DNA of 64,000 bases, taken from Dactylonectria macrodidyma (lineage: Eukaryota; Ascomycota; Sordariomycetes; Hypocreales; Nectriaceae). The DNA lies in assembly GCA_020744425.1 (NCBI GenBank), contig JAGMUV010000031.1, positions 496,001 through 560,000 on the forward strand, in the 5' to 3' direction. The position numbers were made by a program, and so were the translations under genes. How positions within the stretch are numbered: the stretch's first letter is position 1; each line of letters starts with the position of its first letter. Below the pieces are notes generated by a model, which was given only the letters and a program-made list of their open reading frames with translations, was not told where the DNA came from and did no database searches. This document shows, one piece after another, positions 21,901 to 31,510 of the stretch.

Positions 21901-23651
21901 GTCAAATTCGTGATCTCGGGCTCAACAAAACACCAAAGACGCGGAGACGGTACAACGTGATAGCCAAGGGCTTTGAGGCTCAACAGCAGACAGTAGCGGC
22001 GCATACGTTGATGATTGCTAGCCTAGAGGAAGAATTGGCTCGCTTGCAAAGAGGGAAGAAGAGGAAGGCGGTGCCGAATCCTAACAAACGTTTTATGACT
22101 CTTGGTGAGACTCTAGATGGTGGAGAAGCCATACCAGAAGAGGAGACTGAAAATATGCCTGCTGTGGTGGAATGTGGCTGGTCAGGCGAGCAGGAGTCAG
22201 GATCGGAGGCTGGCTCGGTCATTGAGGTCAGAGAGGAAACCATACCCCATCAACCAACCACGCGATCAGGGCGGCTTATCAAAAGACCCAGGATTCAATA
22301 GAGAGATTCAATTATTATTTATAAGACGAAAATTTTTGCGCATATCTCTCATTTTGGTCAAGTTCTGTGTAAGTAAAGTTGGTGATTTTTGGTGGTGGCT
22401 TTTTTATTTTGCTTGCCGAAAGAGGGGTTGTGCCGAAAGAGGGGTTGTGGATGGTACCAAATTAGTATGAGACGAATAGGATTTAGTAAAATCGCTTACC
22501 CTTTGGACGTCCTTGAATAAGTAAATCAGCCGATGGCTAATACGCACATCAACTACGATATTGTGTAACTTGCCAACTGGTCCTCTTTTGCGCCATCGAG
22601 CGTATTCAGTATCAGATAACGCTTCTGCGCCTGATAATTGCTGCTCGAACGCGTCGACGTTTTTGCCAAATAAGAGCGCCTTGGCTGACAAGTTAATTGT
22701 GTGGCCAATACAGCGTCCTCGGCGTAGTCGGCCATCGAACCCAAGTTCAGCACCAATGACCTCCATGGCAGTATCGTTGTTTTCAGCATTGTCGAGCGTG
22801 AAATAGCCAATCTTCTCTGGACCCACGCCAAGAGTGTGTAGGACGTCGAGAACCTCCCCACCGATCGTTGAGCCGAAGTGACGATGAGCCTCTGGAACCC
22901 CAATCATGATTTTGCATGGCCGATTCTTCTCATCTCTGAAAAAAAAACAAGCATTGCCGTAGAGGGCAAGCTTATTTCGAGACGTCCAGCCATCAAATGA
23001 GATATGAATCGCTCCAGGGGAGTTCCTCAGCACCTCGATAACCTTCTGCTTGTGGCGGTTATACTCTTGAATGATCTTATATCGGACAGTCCTGGCACTC
23101 AAGTTGGCGCGCTGGATCGAAATGGAGGGATTCAAATAGTCGAAGATTTCTCGGAGGATGGGGTTCTCGGCGAAGGAAAAGGACTGGTTGCTGCTGACAA
23201 TTAACTCGACTAGCATACGCTGAAAGTGTTGCTTATCAAAGCGTGAGATGAAGCTATTCGCGATATTCTGTTCCGTAGGCTTGTTGACGTCCAGTTTCAA
23301 AACAGAGGCAATAGTCGGCTGGATCGATTTCAGTGCGCCTTCGGATTTCAGCTGTGCTGTGCTCTTTTTCTCTCCCTCTGGTGCTGGTGTTATGTGCTCA
23401 CGCCATAGATGATTTGCCGCGATCTGGAGACCTGAAGAGGTAAAACTCGCGATAATGGGACGATTTCCGAGGATACAGTCCTTGCAAGCCCATTTGCGTA
23501 AGCCATGACGTTGAATATCATAGCCAAAGTCCCACAGCCAAGAGTTAGTATCACGAGCGCGTTCTGACCAATTCCAGCCTCTGAAATGGCGAAAAAGACG
23601 GTCTTCGAGCTGCTGCTGTTGGCCTGGTTGGCCTGGCTGGTTGGCTGACAT
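18946..23651 (-). CDS. hAT-1 transposase, intron invaded by pogo
   Basis: Transposase of the hAT superfamily, 810 residues if spliced. Exon 1 is 23651-22500 (384 codons); exon 2 is 20226-18946 (427 codons with stop). The junction reads KDVQR | DEINRATTLK and then LKLIIDNDTRWLSQLY, which is normal for hAT proteins. The N terminus has a zinc-finger pattern (WACKDCILG ... H..H). The core shows SFDGWTS (first Asp) and TLDNAENND (second Asp). The hATC domain follows (YPRLSRMALDFLTIQPMSAE, then CERLFSAAG). The C terminus is acidic. The intron originally had GTAAGC, a TACTAAT branch site and CTAACAG; a complete 2.2-kb pogo element now lies between the branch site and the acceptor, so normal splicing is probably lost although both exons are undamaged. 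Confidence 0.88.
20239..22454 (+). mobile_element. Fot1/pogo-type transposon, 2,216 bp
   Basis: Terminal inverted repeats begin CCATGCATAACCCCTCTTTC (left) and CCATCCACAACCCCTCTTTC (right, reverse complement) and extend ~60 bp. Each contains the block CCCCTCTTTCGGCA twice, followed by AGCAAAATAAAAAA. TA duplications flank it (20237-20238, 22455-22456). It sits inside the intron of hAT-1, in opposite orientation, and carries one intact transposase gene. Confidence 0.93.
20536..22301 (+). CDS. Fot1/pogo-type transposase, three exons
   Basis: 550 residues. Exons are 20536-21058, 21123-21463 and 21513-22301. Intron 1 has a GC donor (GCAAGC...TTTAG, 64 bp); intron 2 is GTATGT...GGAAG (49 bp). The N terminus holds a psq-type helix-turn-helix (SPPQAAQRRGVPRSTLVDRL) and a CENP-B-type domain. 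The DDE_1 catalytic core shows NVDEGGIMTG (first Asp), LITLDGHGSHAT (second Asp, at the intron 2 boundary) and HGLQPLDNGVF (third Asp). The C terminus has a coiled coil (LEEELARLQRGKKRK) and a basic tail. No defects, so it may be active. The start at 20536 is the first ATG of the frame and follows AAGAAA. Confidence 0.92.
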
Positions 23652-23667
23652 TGTTTAAAATATGCTG

Positions 23668-23695
23668 ACACCCTCACCGGCGGTGGGGAGGGTGT
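23668..23695. repeat. ACACCCTC hairpin upstream of hAT-1
   Basis: ACACCCTC ... GAGGGTGT, an 8-bp stem around a GC-rich loop, 17 bp upstream of the hAT-1 start codon on the minus strand. It could be a transposon-end motif or a transcriptional element. Confidence 0.45.
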
Positions 23696-23796
23696 AATAC
23701 AGTCCGAAGGATGTATCTCTATGCGTGACATTTTTTCGCACTCTCTGTGTACTATAGCGACGTCATCAAGAAAAAACAGGTTGGAATAGTGGCCGG

Positions 23797-25093
23797 TCAA
23801 GTTGCTGTTGCTTGCGCCGGTCCTGGTCGAAGCATTGCATTCGCACGTTCTTCGTCAAGAACGTGCGAATGCAATGCTTCCATCTCTGTATCCTCTGGTA
23901 GTAGATCTGGCACTGCAGACTGGTGAACCTCATCTGGCTCAACGTCGTCATTCTCGATGTCACCCAAATTAGCTGACAGAGGATCGGTGACTTCCACAGT
24001 AGCAACCTGATCAAGTACATCGCCACCTCCGGGTAGCACTGACATCCGCTTCTGGCAGACAGTAATATCTCGGTAGCCTGGGTGGTTACGAGACAGGAAA
24101 TCCAGCCACTCCTGGAGACAACGACGGCGTACGCGGAACTGGCATTTGAATTGGTGGTTAAGGTGAGCTTGTTCGCTTGCATTAGGAGGGCGTAGCAGGA
24201 TAACATCTAATTCAGGGGGTAAAAGGGGAAGTTGGCGATACACTCTGCCAACATCGCGGAGAAAGTGCACAATATGGCCACGATATTTATATTGCTGCCC
24301 TCGAACCTGCATGACGTTCACGAACACATGAACTGGAGCAATTAGCATCTCTTCTACTATTGTCAATTGGGGGAGGAACGTAGGGATTAAGCCAAAATCC
24401 AAGTGATTTTCGGCAGAAAAAAACCAAGGCTCATCCTCCTTTTTGTTCTCGTCCTTGGCAATGCAACGCTTGCAAATACCATCTTTCAAGCCCATATCAA
24501 ACCATGTCTCTTGACAGCGAGCGCAGTGTTCCATTCGGTCATTTTCCAGCTCCGTCCAGAACTTCTGCAGGAGCTCCTTATCTCTATCAGGCAACGGGCA
24601 ATGGGACAGATCACGCATCCAGTCAGGATCCGGAAGCTCGAAATCTCGACGTTGCATGAAAGGTGAGCGGGGATGTCTCCCCCGGGCTGGTCTCGGCCAA
24701 ATAGGAAAACTCGGTACCGGAGAGTCGATCGGCGTTCCCAAGTCGTACGCCTTCTTGAGAAGCAATTGAGGGACCTGGTGGGGAAGTAATCGGCGCGCCT
24801 GCTCGTGTTGACGTAGCAATTGGTGTTCCCAGCAGAATAGATTCTTGTGGGTTAATTAGTGTACGTAATTGCAAGTCTATCAATGGCAATCTTTCTCGAC
24901 GTATTGGGGATAACTCAGCTTGTTCTGCAGAACGCTTAGAGGTGCCTGAGGCTTGCCAATTCCTACAGTCGAGACAGTTAACCGTAAGCCTTCCGCATGA
25001 TATGGAAGGACTTGTCTTCGAAATGAATTGACCTGCCGGCTTCGCCTGCTTGCAGTTCCTGCAAACCTTCGTTGAAGGGATAGAATCAGGCAT
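23797..25093 (-). pseudogene. Helitron lineage II RepHel, N-terminal part
   Basis: Starts MPDSIPSTKVCRNCKQAK at 25093. A first zinc cluster (CRNC ... NCLDC) is followed by Ser/Pro-rich sequence, then, after a frame change between about 24820 and 24680, by a second cluster (CARCQETW ... GICKRC) and the conserved stretch LPQLTIVEEMLIAPVHVFVN, then HIVHFLRDVGRVYRQLPLLP, which is the N-terminal domain of another fungal Helitron transposase lineage. It ends near 23797, before any nickase or helicase motif, next to the hAT-1 element. A perfect palindrome lies in its last codons. The frame change may be an unspotted intron, but truncation alone makes it inactive. Confidence 0.75.
23829..23880. repeat. 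Perfect 24-bp-stem palindrome
   Basis: Left arm 23829-23852 (GAAGCATTGCATTCGCACGT then TCTT) and right arm 23857-23880 are exact reverse complements, separated by a 4-nt loop CGTC. It lies at the truncated end of the lineage II Helitron frame. Confidence 0.95.
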
Positions 25094-25120
25094 GAGTATG
25101 TTGGATTGGAGGGACGGTTT

Positions 25121-25170
25121 GATGAGGAAGGATGAGGAACGATGAGGAAGGATGAGGAACGATGAGGAAG
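25121..25170. repeat. Five 10-bp GATGAGGAA(G/C) repeats
   Basis: Tandem GATGAGGAAG / GATGAGGAAC units in alternation just upstream (minus strand) of the lineage II Helitron start codon at 25093, i.e. in its probable 5' leader, where they read as CTTCCTCATC. Confidence 0.9.
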
Positions 25171-25249
25171 GACGGCGCGTTGGCCACATTGTGTCGTCGT
25201 TGGCAGGCCGACAACGCAAGACCGTTCACGTCGAGTGGAGACACAACTG

Positions 25250-25312
25250 ACCAGTCCCCGTTGAGTGGGGACACAAGACACATCTGACCAATAAGAGAAG
25301 AGCTTTTACTTC
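25250..25312 (-). repeat. CCCCGTTGAGTGG repeat, copy 1
   Basis: CCCCGTTGAGTGGGGACACA followed by ACCAATAAGAGAAGAGCTTT; repeated at 26354-26416 as CCCCGTTGAGTGGAGACATG and ACCAATGAGAGGAGTTCTTT. Both lie upstream of minus-strand sequence and carry a CCAAT box. Probable promoter segment of related elements. Confidence 0.5.
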
Positions 25313-25636
25313 GAGTTATCGTCGTAACAGGAGAGGCAAGCCGGTCGCGGCTTGCGCATAGAGCCTTGAGGAACGAAGTTGGCTATGGCAGTTTGCCAGA
25401 GCAGCGATAGGTAGAGACAGCGATAGGTCGAGATAGATAGAGATGTGTTGGATGGAAACGGAAATGTAAAGTGCAAATATTGATGTTGCTAGGGGTATCC
25501 CGGCAGCCTCCTTGAGGTGGTGTAGGAAGTGAGGGGTCATGAAACACAATGCAAGACTGAAAAATGTCGTGCAATGGACGGCCAATAGATATGGTAGTCA
25601 ATTTGTGGCTTCAGGAGGTCGCTACTTGTCGATGCA
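25313..25636. other. Upstream region of lineage II Helitron fragment
   Basis: Contains the leader motif (GAGCCTTGAGGAACGAAG, ~25363) and no convincing gene. Confidence 0.35.
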
Positions 25637-26139
25637 TATTGCATCTAGGAGATGGAAGTGATCATGTGTGTGAGAAGCTCTTGCTATTCCTATCTAATGA
25701 GGGTTTTTGGGTCAGTCTTATTGTCGCACTGAGCGTGCTTAAAGGGTTAAAGTGAATATGATGAGCAGCAGCAATGTGTTGATTGATTGTTGTCTGAGGT
25801 TGTCTTTTTGGTGCGGGGTACTCCATCCCGCAGAGTTAAAGCATACAGCTAGATTACTAACGCAGTGGTTTCCTGAGGCCGTGAAGATCATGCCTACACT
25901 GCGACACTTATATAGATGAAGAGACTGATGATGACCTCGGACCGTCTCGGACAACCGAGACGGTCCGGATGCTACGGATTATTTGACTTTATCCAGCTAT
26001 TCACCTGATCAGAGGAAAAGCTAGTCTTGTGATGAGGCTGATGACGAGGCCGGTGACGAGGCCAGTGGCTGTGGACGCCTATGATGAAAGATCGAAAGCT
26101 TAACTGCTGCATAGAAATCCGATATCCCGAAATGTGACA
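25637..26139 (-). repeat. Solo LTR, family R1, copy ii (interrupted)
   Basis: Same sequence as copy i, minus orientation, with 5-bp duplication ATGCA (25632-25636, 26140-26144). It is split by a 185-bp insert (25722-25906). It holds an exact 12-bp-stem hairpin GGACCGTCTCGG-ACAA-CCGAGACGGTCC at 25939-25966 that is decayed in copies i, iii and iv. Confidence 0.88.
25722..25906 (-). repeat. 185-bp LTR-like insert nested in solo LTR
   Basis: Ends TGTCGCA ... TGCGACA (7-bp inverted repeat with TG/CA tips), flanked by a perfect 5-bp duplication CTTAT (25717-25721, 25907-25911). A partial copy is at 11545-11675. It is best read as a short solo LTR or TRIM-type element inserted into an R1 LTR. Confidence 0.82.
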
Positions 26140-26144
26140 ATGCA

Positions 26145-27058
26145 CTAAGGGGACTGTTCCAATGGGTTCTTAGTCAAATTCCTGATGATTTTTTGGGAGA
26201 TGACGGTTGCGATGCGGTCGGGGCGAGTCTGACGCGAGGGCCGTGATTGAATCGGACTCAGGCGCATCTGGACGACAGGTAATAGCAGGTTTCTGCGTTG
26301 AGCCCTCTGGGGTGCGGGGTTCTGCGGTGGCTGGATGACGATTTTCGAGGTACGGGGGTCTGACCAATCCCCGTTGAGTGGAGACATGAAACCGACCAAT
26401 GAGAGGAGTTCTTTTAAAGTCAGTCGGGGGCGGGGCATAGACCTTTCGTTCCTCAAGGCACAGGGGAAGGCGCACGTCCGCCGGGGGACGTTGGAAGTTG
26501 GAAGCTGGGCTTGATGGGCAAGTTGGCGGCTCCCTTGCGCTAAGTAGCCTTTCGGTACAAAGCTTGCAACAAGAGCCTGTATGGCTGTTTTACTAGTGGG
26601 TTGCTGCACGTGTTGAGAAGAGGGCGCGGTTTTAAGTGGTTGGCTCTGGGTGGGTGGATGAAGAGACTTGGCCAATAGGGCGCGTGTGTGTGTTACCTTT
26701 ATTTTGCGTAGCCAATAAGACGTATGCAGCAGGCTTTGAGGAGCAGGCACGATTTGAGTGGCACAATTTGAAGAGCTTAATGCGGAACTAAGAGACCTAG
26801 CGAATAGGGTGAGGGTCAATAATTGAGACAGGGATCAGGGGACTGAGACTAGCAGAGACCAATCAGACGCCATACCAAAGAGGGAAAATTGTCAATTTGA
26901 GTATAAGAAGCTGGCATGCCAAGATGTCCTGGTGTTGAGATCATTGGACTTTATCACTCGCACTGGTGTTGAAACCACACTCTTATTTCCCCCACATATC
27001 AATCTGTAAGTTTTCCAAACCCAATACAACAGCCCAGAATACCACACACTATCACTAT
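26145..27058. other. Repeat-rich spacer
   Basis: Holds copy 2 of the CCCCGTTGAGTGG repeat (26354-26416), the leader motif at 26443-26462 (CCTTTCGTTCCTCAAGGCAC) and the dispersed 310-bp repeat. No gene seen. Confidence 0.45.
26540..26850 (-). repeat. Dispersed 310-bp repeat, copy 2
   Basis: Reverse complement of 10085-10400, with CCAAT boxes in the same places. Confidence 0.6.
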
Positions 27059-29310
27059 CCCATCAACTGCCAATGGGCTCCATTTTTGCCAAGGGCGGGG
27101 TAAAGCCAATCAGGGCTTATAGGCCCACTAGAATAATCGAATCATATACTAAGATTAAAGGTACCTCTATTCCCCTATAGATTTTGGGTATGCCAAAGGT
27201 ACCAACAATCTCCATCAATACATAGCGGTACGTCACAGTCTAAGCAGCCCTTTCGAGTCCTTTTTCGCTGTTGCGGCTGCTGAGTGAGGCTATTCCCAGA
27301 TATGTCGCCTAGAGCCTGGCGCCTTAATGCTTTCCTACTACCGCAATAGGAGCAAGGGGAATTAGCCCCCCTTGATCCCTTGCGATGTTGCTGCCAAGGA
27401 ATAGACGTTTTCCTCTTATCTGAAGCCCGCTGAGGTCGTGAACGTCTTCGACCTCCTGCTAATGGTCCAAACTGTTGAATAAGCTGGGATGCAAGCAGTC
27501 GCCGCCATTGGTACTGGTTCTTGACCTTTTGCCACTCGGGCTTGCCCCAGAGCTGCAGGAAGAAGCTATTCACAACGATCACTTCTAGCAGGAAGTTCCA
27601 AGCAAGGGCTTGCCAGCCTCCTCGACGAATAGGGCGGCTGTATTGATAATAAGACCTCATCTGGTCACTTATATCAACCCCATTCATCTTATGGTTATAT
27701 TCGTCAATCGCCTCAGGCACCGGGAGGTTCTTCCGGACGTCTGGGCCGAATGCTTCTTTCCGAGCAGCCCGCTTTCCAGCAGAGCTTCCGGCCGGCCGGC
27801 GCCGGAGACGCATAACCTCCCGGCCGTCTCGGAAGACGGTTGTCAAGAAGAGGACAAGGGCGTTATCCTTCCAGGTGAATTGGTTAACCTATGAAGAGAC
27901 AAATTGATCAGTATGGAGATATCTATAGAAAGCAGTTTGCAATACCATACCTCCCCATCTAAGGTAGGGATGCAATGGATCTGACCCCAAGGAATACCCT
28001 GGCCTTCTGCTTCCTTCTCGGCGATGAGGATCTTATCTATCCCACTGTCTTTCCGGCAGGTCCCGGAAGCTCCGACCTGCTGCTTCCGGAGGGCCCGGAG
28101 AAGCCGTACGGAAGCAAAGAGATTGTCTAGGAATACGTGGTAGACTGCAGCCGGAAGTAGGGTAATAAGTGTCGTTACAACCCGTTGCGTTGGCGTTAAC
28201 GGGTCCCACTTTGCGGCAGCTGCTCCAGCCTTGGTGCCTGCCGGCCGGGCCTGAGGGACTAGTCCGTATGGGCCCTTTCCGTGTACGTGCCAGAGCCACC
28301 GGAGGCAGTAGCCCGATTGGGCAAGGATCCAGACCTTGAAGCCGATTGGGGTCGGCTTCGTCGGTATTGTCGTCGTCTCTAGTGACCGGCCGGTAAATCG
28401 GACCATAGCCTCGTCAACGGTAAGGTCGGAGCCAGCCGTATAGAAGGAATCTCCGGTCTCTTGGATATGGGCCGACCATTCGTTAACCTTCCGATATATA
28501 TCCGGCATCAGGTCCCCGGCCTGGGCGGGGGCCTGGGCCCGGGCCTGGCGTCGACCTCCTGACTGGCTAGGCTGGAACTCGGAGGTGTCAAAAACCCGGA
28601 GGTGTCGGAGTAATAGCTGAAAGCGGTTCCGGGATATAAACCGAGTAAATGGATAGATAGGATCTTCCTTCTGCTGTTGAGTCGACCAATACCTTGATAT
28701 TTCAGATTCGCTATGTATTCCCATATAGATTAAAATACCTAAGAAAAGGTAAATCTCATCTACAGAAGTCTTCCGCCATACGTTCACTCTTGAAGTTCTA
28801 GCCCGGGGGCCTTCCTTAGATAGCGGCGCTGCATTCGTCCATTGCACCCACCGCTCAATAAGGCCCCGGGGAACGTACCGGAAGAATAAGTCAAGCGGGG
28901 CTGCCGGCAGCTCCTGTATCTCTCGGGGTCGGGCCGGCACGTCAAAGGGTATAAAGGAGCCCGCTGGCCCTCGCTCGACAGCCGGAGGTTCGTGGGGCCG
29001 GACTGTGCTGTTATCGCACCGCTCTGGCGTACAGTCGGCAGTGCAGGCGACGGCGAGGTCTTCTGGAAGGATCTCAACCACAATACAGCTCCGTACGGAA
29101 GCAACGGAAGCACCGGAGGCACCGGAAGCATCAGAATCACTAGAAGACATCGCAGCATTGAACAAAAGACGGTTTTGGTGGTGGCAGCAGGTAAGAAAAC
29201 ATAGGTGCACCTATGTTTCGTCATGTACCGATTGAAGTGCGGAGTAAAAGTGGGTACAATAGTGGGTATTTTGGCCTTGGCAAAAATGGAGCCCATTGGC
29301 AGTTGATGGG
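27059..29310 (-). mobile_element. piggyBac-like transposon, 2,252 bp
   Basis: Perfect 36-bp terminal inverted repeats: left 27059-27094 starting CCCATCAACTGCCAATGGGC, right 29275-29310 its exact complement. The expected TTAA target is absent on both sides. Instead ACTAT stands directly left of the element and, two bases further out, on the right. It carries one complete transposase gene. Confidence 0.88.
27175..29150 (-). CDS. piggyBac-like transposase, two exons
   Basis: 637 residues. Exon 1 is 29150-27951 (400 codons, starts MSSSDSDASGAS); the 62-bp intron GTATGG...TTCATAG is phase 0; exon 2 is 27888-27175. The join reads TLDGE | VNQFTWKDNALVLFLTT, normal for the family. DDE_Tnp_1_7-type core: first Asp in TVDEAMVRFTG, second in YHVFLDNLFAS, third in MNGVDISDQM. 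The C terminus has a cysteine-rich finger (CSYC ... CLDCDVPLCIDGDC) as in piggyBac proteins. The N terminus is Ser/Gly/acidic and unstructured. No defect, so it is potentially active with its perfect inverted repeats. Confidence 0.9.
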
Positions 29311-29322
29311 ATACTATGCTAC

Positions 29323-30846
29323 TTAAAGTCTCTTTGTCGGATGTCTCTTGTTCCTGCCATTTGGTTCGGTAGTTGATGACCTCATATTAGGACGAAGGGA
29401 GGATCGGAGTGTGGCAGATATGTTAGGTGATCGAGAGTCCTCGTTTTCCTTCGCTTCACCTTCTTCATGGTTATCGTTTTCATCAGAGTCTACGGATGTT
29501 AAAGGGGAGACCGGCGACCCTGCAATGACTGGAGATGTTGCGGTAGGCACATTAGACCTCCTGAGTCTCTTGGGGGCGGGACTGTTTGAACTTGACGGAG
29601 ATGATTGAGATGCGGAGATTGCAGGCCGTTTGTTCTGAGATGGAGTAGCGGGTTGTTGGGATGGACCTCCCTGTGACGATTTTGATGATTGTGACAGTGA
29701 CTGTTGCGCCTGTGAACCTTTCTTTGAGGGAGACTTGAACATAGACCTCATTGCTGCGAAGCCGCTAGCTTGGGATGGGCTAGGTTCGGTTTTAGAGGGG
29801 GAGACTGTGTTAGAAGCAGGTACAGGTGGCGTGCTCTTGTCCGGAAATGTCCAAGAGTCGGGAACGACGATGAAAACATAGTCCCTCTCATCAACTGGTG
29901 GGGCAGCCGCCATAAGACGATGGTCAAGCAGGCCAACAATCTTGCCGACGCAGTTGAAGGGAACACCCGGAACAAACTGTGTATCTTTCCTGTCTGCCAT
30001 CTTCTTGCAGAGGAGAGAGAATGGCAAAGCGCGAATAGAAAAGAGAATAAAAACTTGAAAGGGGTGGAAGCCTTTGAAAGGGCTCTTTGATGGCTGGCCC
30101 GGCGTGATGTAGGTACAGCACTGGATAAATGCACAGCATCTCAGCTGCGCATCATCCAACAGCGGGACAGAGTCCTTGATCAAGTGGGTTTGACCTGTCC
30201 CGAGAACCTGCCCGGTCAAAGAAACAACCGGTTGGATAAGTGGAAAGCCCTCACCATTGCAAAGAGTTCGTGGGTCAATGCTGATAGTTACATTAGTGGC
30301 AAGCGCGATAGTCGAACTCGAGCTAAGGGAAATTGATAAGTCTGCTTACGCTTGGTATCCAAAGTCGCGTATGAGAACAACTGGAACCTTGTACACTTCG
30401 CCGTCACCATCTTCATCGGTGAAAACATCAGGCTCCCGTAGCACCCACTCCAGTGCGTAGGGGTGTACTTTGCCAGTGAAATGGAACCACTGATTCTCCC
30501 ACTCCGATTCAACAATCTGCTGGTTATAGACAGAGAGGTTGAGACTAAAGTAAATCGGCAGTGGGTCAGGGGATCGATACCCTTCAGGACGCAGCACAGA
30601 ATATTCAGGCAGTGTCATATAGGGAGGGGGTGGAAGAAAAACCCTGCCAAGGACTTCAACATTAAGGCTCTTTATAAGTTGTTCATCTGATGTAGGAAAC
30701 CGCGTTGGGGTATCCAGCTGACCAAAAAAAGACATGGTCATATCACTACCAAGGTTTTTCTGAGAGTCATGAGGCATGCGCGGAGGGGGATGACCGCTAA
30801 GAGTGGAATTTGAGGTAGAATTTGAGGTAGAAGTAGATGAAGACAT
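29323..30846 (-). CDS. Unknown protein, divergent to Helitron B; possible OB-fold
   Basis: Probably 484 residues in two exons: 30846-30350 and 30280-29323, joined across a 69-bp intron (GTAAGC ... CACTAAT ... CTATCAG). The N terminus is a Ser/Thr/Asn run. The middle has beta-rich stretches with aromatic residues (NQWFHFTGKVHPYALEWVL; VPVVLIRDFGY; then after splicing FPLIQPVVSLTGQVLGTG and VPFNCVGKIVGLLD), which look like OB-type strands. The C-terminal third is Ser/Pro/Lys-rich with basic clusters (KRLRR, KRHPTKRL), suggesting a nuclear protein. I do not recognise a named family. It faces away from the Helitron B gene, 1.46 kb to the right, with a minisatellite between them. A further intron near 30050-30000 is possible. 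Confidence 0.55.
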
Positions 30847-30871
30847 GATATATTGAACTAGCAAATGTTTC

Positions 30872-30890
30872 AAAAAAAAAAAAAAAAAAA
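30872..30890. repeat. A19 homopolymer
   Basis: Nineteen A residues on the plus strand, 25 bp upstream of the start codon of the minus-strand gene; in that gene's direction it is a T tract, perhaps a promoter poly(dA:dT) element. Confidence 0.9.
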
Positions 30891-30899
30891 GGGAAAGCA

Positions 30900-31510
30900 G
30901 TTAAGATTACGACTTTGTAACAGAGAGAGAGAGAGAGTAATTGTAAGATAAGCCTGTAAGATTGGCATGCAAATGTACAGAACAAAGAAGAAACACATCT
31001 GATATTTATAATCGATTAAATGATATAGTATATACAATGCGAAGATTGATACCACTTGGTAAAGATGCTGTATTTCATTGCGCAGAGAGGATGTGGCATC
31101 GCCGATCTCCATCCAACATTTTCAGCCAAGAGCTACTATCCCTGCCGATGTGGATACTCGCACAATTGAATTGATCAATTAAGATAGATGGTGAACAGAT
31201 CTGCTTTTTCCATGAGTACAAAGGATTGGCCAAAACGTCAGCACATGTCGCCGATCGCAGTAAAGCATCTTGAGGTAAGAACCTTGATGCCTGTCAAGTG
31301 GATACGTGCACAGCGGAATTGATCAATCAGCGTAGCTGTTGAACAGAATTGCTTCTTTTATGATTACAAAGGATTGACTAAGAAATTAATGCATGAAAAA
31401 AAGAAGAAAAAAAGAAAGTATGAGAGCTGAGCAGTATTTGATAGGTAGATGAAATAACGTGGTGTGTATTATATCAATCACATAAGTGCCCATCGATGTT
31501 ACCATTACAA
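30900..31510. other. AT-rich region between divergent genes, part 1
   Basis: GATTACAAAGGATTG occurs twice in similar ~120-bp blocks (near 31215 and 31361: GATCAATTAAGATAG / GATCAATCAGCGTAG), showing an old duplication. No gene. Confidence 0.45.

Noticed and set aside
30323..30349. A 27-nt intron ending at CCCTTAG in the gene divergent to Helitron B
   Set aside because: Too short. The 69-nt alternative has a branch-like CACTAAT and a better acceptor.
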